Source of the DNA: Paenibacillus amylolyticus
Lineage (GTDB): Bacteria > Bacillota > Bacilli > Paenibacillales > Paenibacillaceae
Assembly: GCF_003719335.1 (NCBI RefSeq)
Contig: NZ_RIAS01000016.1
Location: 104,669-168,668, forward strand
Direction: 5' to 3'
DNA: 64,000 bases
Shown here: positions 35,182-43,769 of the stretch, in pieces
Layout of the letters: every line of letters starts with the position of its first letter
How positions within the stretch are numbered: position 1 is the stretch's first letter
Notes under the pieces: generated by a model
The model's input: only the letters and a program-made list of their open reading frames with translations
What the model was told of the DNA's origin: nothing
Databases searched by the model: none
Program-made: the position numbers and the translations under genes

Positions 35182-36241
35182 AAGCACCGCTCCTTTTTTC
35201 GATCCCTAACGCCGATTTTCCAGCCACTGTCTTACGCCTGATTGCAATCAACTCTGCAACAATACTGATCGCGATCTCTTCTGGCCCATCTGCACCAATA
35301 GACAAACCAATTGGACTATGCACGTGATCTAATGGTGGCAACCCGTCGAACAAACGAGCTGTTCGGGTACGTGAACCCATTATGCCGAGATATGCATAGT
35401 TGCTGTTCGCTAACAACGCTAACCATTCTCGTTCACGGGGGAATTGATGACTCATTAGCATGAGATAGTCATGCTCATTGATGTTCAGCTGCGGGAATAC
35501 TTCCTGAGGAAAACCGTGTACCCGTTCCACATCTGGAAATCGTTCTGGCGTACACAAGGATGCTCGCCAATCTGTGATCACGACACGGAATCCAGCGGAT
35601 TGAGACAGTCCGGCAACCGGTACAACATCGTTTCCAGCGCCAACGATAATCAAACGTGGTTTGGGCGTATACAGCGAAGTGAAGTGTTGAGGAAGATTCC
35701 AAGGATTAATCCCAACCTTCAGGTTAAGAGGATGTGATGACAAAACTTTTTTTGAACATTCAGCTTGCTCATTTGCAGTTAAATATTGCTCTTGCCCTGA
35801 CGCGACTGACTCGATCTTCAAGTAACCATACGTAACTTTAGTGTAATCCTCGTCAAATGACCGCAGAAGAGAAACCGTTAAAGCCGCATCCAAACATCGC
35901 TGTATCTGCTTCATCATGTCACGTAACTCACCACTGATCGGCTCAAGCAGAACAACGACAAGGCCTCCGCAACCAATCGTTTCTCCCCAGGATAAGTCAT
36001 CTTCAGGCCGCATATCGTAGCTAGCCAGTTCAAGTTGTTGCATCTCCAGCACGCGGCTCACCCTGGCTTGCAGGTCACTCTCCAGACAGCCCGGACTGAT
36101 ACTGCCGTACATCCTGCCGTCCTCCGTTATTAGCATGGAAACCCCTTGTTTGCGATAGGCATGCCCCTCCACTTTAATTGCAGTAGCAAGTACACTCCGG
36201 GTTTCCCGAAGGGCAATGGCACACAGATCATGCATCTCCAT
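35123..36241 (-). CDS. pucA: XdhC/CoxI-family xanthine dehydrogenase maturation protein
   Basis: The 372-residue protein has the N-terminal XdhC_CoxI motif (EGHAYRKQGVSMLITEDGRMYGSISPGCLE), GETIGCGGLVVVLLEP, and a C-terminal Rossmann domain (PRLIIVGAGNDVVPVAGLSQSAGFRVVITDWR) followed by the family YLGIMGSRTRTARL. In B. subtilis PucA is needed to load the sulphurated molybdenum cofactor into xanthine dehydrogenase. AAAGGGGG lies before ATG 36241. It lies between the amidohydrolase and pucB. Confidence 0.94.
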   Translation of the reverse strand: MEMHDLCAIALRETRSVLATAIKVEGHAYRKQGVSMLITEDGRMYGSISPGCLESDLQARVSRVLEMQQLELASYDMRPEDDLSWGETIGCGGLVVVLLEPISGELRDMMKQIQRCLDAALTVSLLRSFDEDYTKVTYGYLKIESVASGQEQYLTANEQAECSKKVLSSHPLNLKVGINPWNLPQHFTSLYTPKPRLIIVGAGNDVVPVAGLSQSAGFRVVITDWRASLCTPERFPDVERVHGFPQEVFPQLNINEHDYLMLMSHQFPREREWLALLANSNYAYLGIMGSRTRTARLFDGLPPLDHVHSPIGLSIGADGPEEIAISIVAELIAIRRKTVAGKSALGIEKRSGAYANDRYRSSGWQEQQTWAR

Positions 36242-36359
36242 AAGGGCCGCCCCCTTTCTACTTTCTGCCTTTCAACGATTCCGGGATCGGTACATCCAAT
36301 GTGGTAGTAGAGCTGGTACACCTGTGCTGTTTCGATTACAACTGTTTCTACGGTTCTGA

Positions 36360-37685
36360 TTACAACCGTTTCATTAGCCGTGCGATGCATTTGTCCGACT
36401 CTCTTAAGACGATGCTGCGGTCAATCGTTTGTATTTTACGATTGTTCAGCACGATGCTGCCATCAATGATGACCGTTTCCACACAGCTACGGGTAGCCGA
36501 ATAAACGATACGGGAGTAAATGTCGGTCTCATAGGACGGGTACGTGTGAAAATCATCAAGATCCAGCAGGATCATATCTGCTTTTTTGCCGACTTCAAGA
36601 CTGCCAATCTCTCTGGATAGCCCCAACACTTCCGCCCCGCCCATCGTTGCCATGTGTAACACGGTTCTGGCATCCATCACCGTCGGCCCGTGCGGCACCT
36701 TCTGGATCAAAGCTGTCATACGCATCTCCTGGAACATATCCAGATTGTTATTGCATGGCGCACCGTCTGCACCGATCCCCACTGCGATCTGCCGGTTCAA
36801 CAGGTCGGGGATGTCCGCAATTCCCGAAGAAAGTTTCATATTGGATCCGGGACAATGGGTTACTTTGACACCACGTTTACGAATAATCTCCTTCTCTTCT
36901 TCACTCAGCCACACACAATGTGCAAGAACCAATCTGGGGGTAGCTAGGCCGATGTGATCAAGATAGACGATGTTCCGCATACCTCTCTCGTGTTCGACCA
37001 GTTCTATCTCTCCACGATTTTCGGAAGCATGTGTGTGCACTTTGACGTGATATTTATTCGAGAGGTCGCGTACTTCCGTAAGCAGTTGTTCAGTGCAGGA
37101 TACAACAAACCTTGGACAAAACGCATATTGAATGCGGCCTCCGCCGAATCCGTTCCATTTTTCTAACAAATCAACACTCTGCTGCAACGAATCCGCCGTA
37201 TTCTCACGCAGAGGCTCTGGAACCTCATCCCCATGATCCATCATCACCTTGCCTGAGATGACCCGGATTCCACTCTGGGCCATCGCTTGAAAAGCCGATT
37301 CAGTATGATTCACGGTCTCCATATCCAGAATGGTCGTTGTGCCGCTAGAGATCAATTCGCCCAGTCCGAGCATTGCAGAGTAATACACCGATTCTTCGTC
37401 ATGTGCCGCTTCTAACGGCCAGATGCGCTTGCGAAGCCAATCCATCAGTTCCATATCGTCTGCACGTCCACGAAACAACGTCTGGCATAGATGGATATGG
37501 GTCTGGATAAAACCCGGCAGTAACACCTTCCCTCGTGCATCAATGACTTGATCTGCCAAGTTCTCATCGATATGCACTGCCATGTCTTTGATTTTGTTAT
37601 CTTCGATGAGAAGATCTCCCGTAAATACTTCCTCTTCTGTATTCATCGTGACCAATTGCGCGCCTTTCAGCAGAATCGTTCCCAT
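36360..37685 (-). CDS. Amidohydrolase, probable guanine-type deaminase
   Basis: The 441-residue protein belongs to the amidohydrolase superfamily, in the branch with guanine deaminase, 8-oxoguanine deaminase, SsnA and AtzA/TrzN. It has the HxH metal pair at H63 and H65 (QTHIHLCQTLFRGR), VKVHTHASE, LAHCVWLSEEE and GIGADGAPCNNNLDMF with the metal Asp. ATG 37685 with GGGGAG six bases before it is chosen; the longer frame to 37823 runs into the HIU hydrolase gene. Its place in a purine-breakdown operon suggests it deaminates guanine to xanthine. B. subtilis uses a different enzyme family for this, so the gene may fill that job here. Confidence 0.88.
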   Translation of the reverse strand: MGTILLKGAQLVTMNTEEEVFTGDLLIEDNKIKDMAVHIDENLADQVIDARGKVLLPGFIQTHIHLCQTLFRGRADDMELMDWLRKRIWPLEAAHDEESVYYSAMLGLGELISSGTTTILDMETVNHTESAFQAMAQSGIRVISGKVMMDHGDEVPEPLRENTADSLQQSVDLLEKWNGFGGGRIQYAFCPRFVVSCTEQLLTEVRDLSNKYHVKVHTHASENRGEIELVEHERGMRNIVYLDHIGLATPRLVLAHCVWLSEEEKEIIRKRGVKVTHCPGSNMKLSSGIADIPDLLNRQIAVGIGADGAPCNNNLDMFQEMRMTALIQKVPHGPTVMDARTVLHMATMGGAEVLGLSREIGSLEVGKKADMILLDLDDFHTYPSYETDIYSRIVYSATRSCVETVIIDGSIVLNNRKIQTIDRSIVLRESDKCIARLMKRL

Positions 37686-37717
37686 CCACATCTCCCCTAT
37701 CCCGTCCTGTCTTCTCT

Positions 37718-38095
37718 TCAGCTTCCCCGGTATGTGCTGTATCCCCCTGGCGCTATCAACAAAGGGATATGATAATGGCTCCCGGTATCTCTTACGGCAA
37801 AACGAATAGGGACTTCGGTCCACAACACATGTGTCATATCCGTTTGAGTATCTTGTGCAAAATAGGGTTTCACATCAAAACGCAGTTCATATTCGCCTAC
37901 TTCCAGCTTTCCTTCGTGAAGCAAAGGTGCATTCAAACGTCCATCGGAATTGGTCGACGATTCTGCCACCTTCAGGGCATTCCACTCGTTTCCCGACCAT
38001 TTTATAAAATAGAGTTCAACTCTCACTCCCGCAGCAGGAGCACCTTTAGATGTGTCCAGTACATGTGTAGTAATTCGGCCAGCATTCGGCTGCAT
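37718..38095 (-). CDS. pucM: 5-hydroxyisourate hydrolase
   Basis: The 125-residue transthyretin-like protein starts GRITTHVLDTSKGAPA, with the catalytic His and the AAGVRVEL turn, and ends with YSTYRGS, the C-terminal signature that separates HIU hydrolases from transthyretin. It opens 5-hydroxyisourate to OHCU, the second step of urate breakdown. GAAGGTG precedes ATG 38095. It follows the OHCU decarboxylase gene by 44 bases. Confidence 0.95.
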   Translation of the reverse strand: MQPNAGRITTHVLDTSKGAPAAGVRVELYFIKWSGNEWNALKVAESSTNSDGRLNAPLLHEGKLEVGEYELRFDVKPYFAQDTQTDMTHVLWTEVPIRFAVRDTGSHYHIPLLIAPGGYSTYRGS

Positions 38096-38139
38096 CAGGC
38101 ATTCACCTTCGATCTCTATGTTTATCCTCTTTCTTCACA

Positions 38140-38649
38140 TCACGTCGTACGCTTGGTCATCCATTGTTGCAACCGGATTGTAGCAATTTTAAACACCTCA
38201 TTTAATGCCGTTTCGAATTCTTCTTGCTCGTTTCTCTCTAGACGTTGTCTTATGGAATCAAAAATAGATCCCTTCGTATGGCCCTTCACCGCTAAAATGA
38301 ACGGAAAGCCAAATTGCTTTGTATACCTCTCATTCAACTGCTTAAGCTCGTTATATTGTTCTGGTGTTAATGAATCCAGGCCAGCACCAGCCTGCTCCTG
38401 AACCGAGCTGGTACTCATGCTGATACGAGCACCCAAATCTGGATGCTTACGTAGTAGTTCCAGCTTCTCTTCATACTCCGAGTCAAGAACTTGTTTCGTC
38501 ATGACTTGCATCATCTCTTCCCATGAACCGAAAGGCCGAAGACCGGCAGAACGCTCTGCAATCCATGCAGATTCTTCAAATAAAGGGCCAAATTCTTTCA
38601 TAAACTGTTGATCAGACCAGCCGTTAACGAGATGTATAAGATCATCCAT
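38140..38649 (-). CDS. OHCU decarboxylase
   Basis: The 169-residue helical protein matches the UraD family: FGPLFEESAWIAERS (catalytic region), LLRKHPDLGARI with the conserved His-Pro-Asp, GLDSLTPEQYNELKQLNERY, and FGFPFILAVKGHTK. It makes (S)-allantoin from OHCU. In B. subtilis this domain is the N-terminal half of PucL, fused to uricase. Here it stands alone and no uricase domain follows, so the protein is a single-function form. It is the first gene of the puc structural operon. Confidence 0.95.
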   Translation of the reverse strand: MDDLIHLVNGWSDQQFMKEFGPLFEESAWIAERSAGLRPFGSWEEMMQVMTKQVLDSEYEEKLELLRKHPDLGARISMSTSSVQEQAGAGLDSLTPEQYNELKQLNERYTKQFGFPFILAVKGHTKGSIFDSIRQRLERNEQEEFETALNEVFKIATIRLQQWMTKRTT

Positions 38650-38913
38650 GTGATAACCCCCGGTCTCTATTTAATTATTGTTCCTCATTCTATTCACTGC
38701 TTCAGAATACAGCAACATTGTTTACGCATCTTTGTAATATAACATAACATCTAACAAGCAAATTGTTATCTGCGCACGGAATACCTCTTGTTACAATTGC
38801 TATCTACGTCAATAAACCGCACTTGCCAATGAAGGAAGTAATGTAACTTATGGCAACTCTTTAAGCATAGCTCATATCACGAGCATCATGTGCATCCATA
38901 CAAGCATTAGTGA

Positions 38914-40530
38914 TTACGTACGAATTCTTACAGGTGCTTTATCTCGCACGAATTTACGGAAGGTAAACACCAACTTTAACTTGAGCAGATCATTCGTCTT
39001 TTTGAAATCCATTTGCAGCAGACTGCCGATCTTCTCCATCCGATAAGTTACCGTATTGCGATGCACGTACAGCTGTTTGGCAGCTTCATTAATTAATCCG
39101 TCATTTTCAATAAAAGACTCCAGGGTGTTCATCAGCACCTGATTGGGATCACCGTCTCTGGCAAGTAACGGTTCGAGCACTTTATGACAATAGTTCTCCA
39201 TAATTTGTTCAGGCACATGCTGAAATACATACGCGAATTCCAACATCTCAAATTGCAGTGCCCGATCCTTCATACCAAGCCTTTGGGCTAACTGACGTGT
39301 ATCCAGACACTCCTGGTATGCTTCACGTAGTGAAGTCGGCTCATGTTTCATTTTGCTTATCCAGAAACGAGGCCCTGGCGCACCCTTGGCTTCTTGAGCT
39401 GTGAGCACATCGCCAAATCGATTTAAGAGAAATGCGGACAACTCCTCACCATAATCACGCCCGGTCGGACAACTGTAGATGGATAGTATTCCTTCATTCA
39501 TCTGAAAATGCTGGGAAGCTGTGAATTGCATTAGGGGATTGTACTGCAACTCACGATGAATCTGTTTGAGCAGTTTCCCCTCAGCAAAGACATTGGGTTC
39601 GAGCGTAGTTAACACACACTGATACGTCTCTTGAAAAAGGTGTACTCCTTTATTTTCGCTCAAAGTCATGAGCTCCTGCATCGTCAATTTCTGATCCATA
39701 TATTGGGTCAGCAACGTCCGCATTTCATCCTGAACGGTTGGGTTAATATGCTCACGGTAGGTCATATCCATGTAAAAGGCGAGCACATCCGCAGCTTGCT
39801 GAAACAGTTCCTCCTCCGCTCGTAGAGACAAGGCAGAATCTGTGTACACCAGTAGGAAACCAAATTCTTCGTCTTTTTGTTGAATCGGGACACGGTGACA
39901 GCTTCCCTGATTCCATTTTACCCGGTGCATGACTGATTTCCAGGGCCAGCCTTGCGTGACTGCATTGTCCGACATGACGTCATCGTTCGCATAGAGCACA
40001 TGTCCGCGCGAGCCGATGACGGCAATCGAATAGTTGAGAATCGTGGACATTTCGGCAAACACATTGCGATGTTGCTGCTGCTGTAAGGCAAACTGCATTA
40101 ATTTCTTTTGTTTCTGCACGACTTCATGCAGTAGCCGATGACTGCGTTCATGTTCCGCTTTAAACAAGGCGTTCATCTGGTCAGAGAAAGTGAATTGGAA
40201 CGGAAGCTCCAAAAGCGGTAACCGAAGTCGATTCGCTTCCTCTACGATACCTTGGGGAATCGACTCCCAGAATCGTCCAAGCTTGATGCCGATTCCCGCA
40301 CATCCACGTTCATTCAGACGTTGCATTAATCGAAGCGTATCTGTTTCACTATCTTTGATCATAAAAGCAGTTGTAAACAACATTTCTCCAGATTTGATCC
40401 AATCTGCAATATCAGGAGCGTCCATGACGTTGACTGACTTCATCATCCGTGAAGTCCCTTCCCGGCCCGCAATCAATTTGGCTTCAGACAGCGGGTATAC
40501 CTGCAAAGCTTCTTTAACGGTAAGTTGCAT
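38914..40530 (-). CDS. pucR: PucR-family purine catabolism regulator
   Basis: The 538-residue protein starts with a PucR N-terminal domain (MQLTVKEALQVYPLSEAKLIAG, then LFTTAFMIKDSETDTLRLMQRL, about residues 1-125), has a middle GGDEF-like/CdaR region and ends with the PucR C-terminal helix-turn-helix (DGLINEAAKQLYVHRNTVTYRMEKIGSLL). Length is close to B. subtilis PucR (531). PucR senses purine breakdown intermediates and activates the puc genes. GGGAGG lies before a double start; ATG 40530 has the better spacing. The operon it likely controls begins 264 bases beyond its stop. Confidence 0.92.
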   Translation of the reverse strand: MQLTVKEALQVYPLSEAKLIAGREGTSRMMKSVNVMDAPDIADWIKSGEMLFTTAFMIKDSETDTLRLMQRLNERGCAGIGIKLGRFWESIPQGIVEEANRLRLPLLELPFQFTFSDQMNALFKAEHERSHRLLHEVVQKQKKLMQFALQQQQHRNVFAEMSTILNYSIAVIGSRGHVLYANDDVMSDNAVTQGWPWKSVMHRVKWNQGSCHRVPIQQKDEEFGFLLVYTDSALSLRAEEELFQQAADVLAFYMDMTYREHINPTVQDEMRTLLTQYMDQKLTMQELMTLSENKGVHLFQETYQCVLTTLEPNVFAEGKLLKQIHRELQYNPLMQFTASQHFQMNEGILSIYSCPTGRDYGEELSAFLLNRFGDVLTAQEAKGAPGPRFWISKMKHEPTSLREAYQECLDTRQLAQRLGMKDRALQFEMLEFAYVFQHVPEQIMENYCHKVLEPLLARDGDPNQVLMNTLESFIENDGLINEAAKQLYVHRNTVTYRMEKIGSLLQMDFKKTNDLLKLKLVFTFRKFVRDKAPVRIRT

Positions 40531-40697
40531 GGACATGACCTCCCATATATTTAACACAATTGTGTAAACAAATAGTTTACAAATCCCTTTTAGCTTCATT
40601 ACTCCACCGATTTTGAAATAATAGATAGAGATTATCTAATTACTTGTTAAGTATTATAACATCAATTTCCGTAAAGAAACTTACATGAGAAAAAAAT

Positions 40698-40747
40698 AAA
40701 CCCATGTCCTCAAGGCAGCATGATCATGCTGGCATGGACATAGGTTT
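40698..40747 (-). terminator. Terminator of the hybrid kinase gene
   Basis: On the minus strand AAACCTATGTCCA pairs with GGACATGGGTTT around an inner CAGCATG/CATGCTG stem, followed by ATTTTTTTC. Confidence 0.85.
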
Positions 40748-40804
40748 GAAACGTTTTGAATAAACATTTTCTACTTAACATTAAATCCAACAATGTGGAT
40801 GTGT

Positions 40805-43573
40805 TCAAATCTCCATCTTTTCGTGATTCATCCATAATTTCATGCGAGATAATACATCCTTGACATTCAACGGTTTACTGAGGTAGTCCGTGGCTCCGGC
40901 AGCGATACATTTTTCCCGGTCTTCTTTCATTGCTTTTGCTGTGAGCACAATAATTGGAATTTCGGTCAGACCGAGATGCTCTCGAATCCTGCGGGTGGTT
41001 TCATACCCATCCAGTTCTGGCATCATGATGTCCATGAGAATAACATCCGGTTTAAGACCTCCCTGCTCTAACAGCTCCAGACATTCCGTTCCATTCTGAG
41101 CAGAGGTCACTTGCATACCGTATTGCTCCAGTGCATTTGCAAGCGCATATACATTACGGATATCATCATCTACAACAAGAATCTGCCGCCCGCTGAATAA
41201 CGATTCCTCTAGAGGTGTTAGCAAAATCTCCATATTCTTCAGTTCCAGTTCCATCCGAGTTGCTGAAGGGATGATACGTTCTTCTGCTACAGTACCAGCT
41301 GTCTCATAAACAAACAGTCTAGAACTTTGCTCCTCCTGCGGAACCTCGTGACCTTTTTGATTCAATGGAAGAAACAGCGTGAATACACTGCCTTGGCCCA
41401 ATCGGCTCGTTGCCGAAATTGAACCGCCAAGCAATGAAGCCAGGGATTGAGAAATGGACAGCCCTAGCCCTGTGCCGCCATATTTGCGCGCCGTTGCCCC
41501 ATCAGCCTGTTTGAATGCCTCAAAGATCTGGAGCAGCTTATCCTCCGCAATCCCTATTCCCGTATCACTAACGGAAAAAGCAATGACTTCGGTTTCTTGA
41601 TCGGCGTGTCCCGGGTCAGTCAGACGCATCTGAGAAATCGTCAGCGCCACTTCCCCTTCGCTCGTGAACTTAAACGCATTCGAGAGCAGATTTCTAAGAA
41701 TCTGATGCATCCGCATCTCATCGGTTTTAATCGTAGCCGGAAGCGGACTTTGCAGCTGAATGCGGAAATCAATTTTTTTCTGTTCAGCCGTTTTCAAGAA
41801 ATACTGATTCATCACTTCAGGCAACGTGTCGAGATACACATCATCAAATTCCACTTCCATCTGTCCGGCCTCAACCTTCGACAGATCGAGAATATCGTTA
41901 ATCAGGTTAAGCAAGTCTTTACCCGATCTGTGAATGACAGCTGCATAGTTCTGCTCCTCACCGCTCAAATGATGATGTTTGTTTTCCGCCAATATCTCGG
42001 ACAGAATCAACATGCTATTTAGAGGTGTGCGCAACTCATGCGACATATTGGCGAGAAATTCGGATTTGTATCCCGAACTGATTCGCAGCTGATGAGCAGT
42101 TGCTGCAAGTTCTTGGGCTGCATTCTCCGCCGTGCCCTTCTGGCTCTCCAAGCGTTCATTCAACATATATAACTCTTCCGTCTGCATCTGCAATTCTTCT
42201 GTCTGAGATTGCATCTCCTCGGTTTGAAGTTGCAACTTCTCGGATTGTGCCTGTAATTCTTCGTTTAGAACTTGTGATTCATCGTAAAGGTGCTGCAGTT
42301 CCATCCGCGTGACGGTAGAATGAAGCGAAACAGCGAAAATGACCGTTAATTCCTTGATCAATTCTATAGCCTTCTCGGTTAATGGCTTCATGGATGCGAG
42401 TTCTACGACAGCAACGGTCTTTCCTTCAAACAGAATGGGTACAACGGTAAGCGAGCTCGCTGAGGCATGGCCCAGACCGGATGAAATTCGAATGTAATTC
42501 TGCGGTAAATCATTCATCCGCAGCACCCGCTGCTCAATCGCACTTTGACCGACTAACCCTTCACCAGGGGCAAGTGATATTTTCCCGAGTGAGCGTTCCT
42601 TCTCCCCATCTCCTGCATAGGCAGCCACGCGAAACAACCGATTGTCTTTCCAGTGATACAACACGCTATATGGAATCTCTAGCATCGTTGCAAGCTCACT
42701 CAGGAACAAACGTGACAAACCTTCTAATGTGGTAGGGTTTTGCAAAAGAGTAGCAACGCCTGTAAGTTGATCCTTCACCCGGTTTTGCTCCTGTATTTCA
42801 TCCAGTAGTTGATTGGCTTCATGAGCGAGATCAGCGACTTCATCTCTTGTTCGTACACGTATACGTTGCTTCAAGTTGCCGCCTTTGGAAATATCGCTGA
42901 TCGTTTGCTTCACCTCTTGAAGTGTTCTCACGATGTTGCCAGAAACAATGAAAGCCGCGGCGATGGATAGTACTGCAATCAGACCCCACAGGGTATACAT
43001 AATTGTCAGCAAAGTTGAGCTACGATTCGCCAAGTCCGTCACCCTTGCTTCTGTCAGCAAGATTTCGGTGTTACGGAAGGCAGCAAGCTGGGAGCGAAGC
43101 AGATCAATTTCTGTTTTCCCCGGATCGGACTGAAAAAAAGCGAGAACCTTATCCTGATCCCCTTCTTTTTTGAGCTGTACGGATTTTTCACCAGCAATTT
43201 CGATCCAACGGTTGATATGGGACTTAATATTTTGCAAACTTTGTTGCTGTGCCGGGTTATCGCTGATCAAGGAATATAACTGATCGTAATTGGAGTTCCA
43301 CTCGGAAAGACCTTGATCATAAGGCTGAAGATAACTCTCTTTTCCGGTAAGCATGAAACCTCGCTGTCCCGTCTCCATATCCAGTACATTTTTCTCAATC
43401 GCGTTGGTCAGATTATGTACGTCCAGATCATGATGGCTGATAAAATCATTTTCCTTCTGCAACACATCGATTTGGGCCGAAAGGATTAGCAGTACTACAC
43501 CAAATAAAAGCACAACCACAAGATAGCCCAATACAATTTTGGAGCGTATCGTAAATCTTCTCGTTTTAGACAA
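40805..43573 (-). CDS. Hybrid sensor histidine kinase / response regulator (CHASE3-HAMP-GAF)
   Basis: The 922-residue protein has a first membrane helix (about 14-35), a CHASE3-type extracellular domain (about 40-180, with ETGQRGFMLTGKE), a second helix (about 190-212), HAMP (to about 265), GAF (about 280-420) and a Gln/Glu-rich coiled coil of repeated QTEEM/LQxQ heptads (about 435-485). HisKA follows with the phospho-His in NMSHELRTPLNS, then HATPase_c (NLLSNAFKFT, DTGIGIAEDK, GGTGLGLSISQS), and a C-terminal receiver domain with the phospho-Asp in VILMDIMMPELDG. The start is TTG 43573 with GGAGGG seven bases upstream. No partner regulator is adjacent, so the output is probably by phosphorelay. 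The signal is unknown. Confidence 0.92.
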   Translation of the reverse strand: MSKTRRFTIRSKIVLGYLVVVLLFGVVLLILSAQIDVLQKENDFISHHDLDVHNLTNAIEKNVLDMETGQRGFMLTGKESYLQPYDQGLSEWNSNYDQLYSLISDNPAQQQSLQNIKSHINRWIEIAGEKSVQLKKEGDQDKVLAFFQSDPGKTEIDLLRSQLAAFRNTEILLTEARVTDLANRSSTLLTIMYTLWGLIAVLSIAAAFIVSGNIVRTLQEVKQTISDISKGGNLKQRIRVRTRDEVADLAHEANQLLDEIQEQNRVKDQLTGVATLLQNPTTLEGLSRLFLSELATMLEIPYSVLYHWKDNRLFRVAAYAGDGEKERSLGKISLAPGEGLVGQSAIEQRVLRMNDLPQNYIRISSGLGHASASSLTVVPILFEGKTVAVVELASMKPLTEKAIELIKELTVIFAVSLHSTVTRMELQHLYDESQVLNEELQAQSEKLQLQTEEMQSQTEELQMQTEELYMLNERLESQKGTAENAAQELAATAHQLRISSGYKSEFLANMSHELRTPLNSMLILSEILAENKHHHLSGEEQNYAAVIHRSGKDLLNLINDILDLSKVEAGQMEVEFDDVYLDTLPEVMNQYFLKTAEQKKIDFRIQLQSPLPATIKTDEMRMHQILRNLLSNAFKFTSEGEVALTISQMRLTDPGHADQETEVIAFSVSDTGIGIAEDKLLQIFEAFKQADGATARKYGGTGLGLSISQSLASLLGGSISATSRLGQGSVFTLFLPLNQKGHEVPQEEQSSRLFVYETAGTVAEERIIPSATRMELELKNMEILLTPLEESLFSGRQILVVDDDIRNVYALANALEQYGMQVTSAQNGTECLELLEQGGLKPDVILMDIMMPELDGYETTRRIREHLGLTEIPIIVLTAKAMKEDREKCIAAGATDYLSKPLNVKDVLSRMKLWMNHEKMEI

Positions 43574-43682
43574 CGTGAAACCCTCCAAATATAGACGAAT
43601 GCTGAATCATTGCATGAAATCTGTTGCATTAGTATTTTATATGTATAGATATCAGCTGACAAGCAAAATATGCGATGACATA

Positions 43683-43709
43683 AGAAAAACGACCTGCTTT
43701 GCAGGCCGC
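43683..43709 (-). terminator. Terminator of fumC
   Basis: On the minus strand GGCCTGC-AAA-GCAGGTC forms a compact hairpin followed by GTTTTTC. Confidence 0.75.
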
Positions 43710-43769
43710 TTTTCCGGGACTTTATTCATAAATATTTATAATTGTCACACGTAGGGGTTGAAAATCGGT

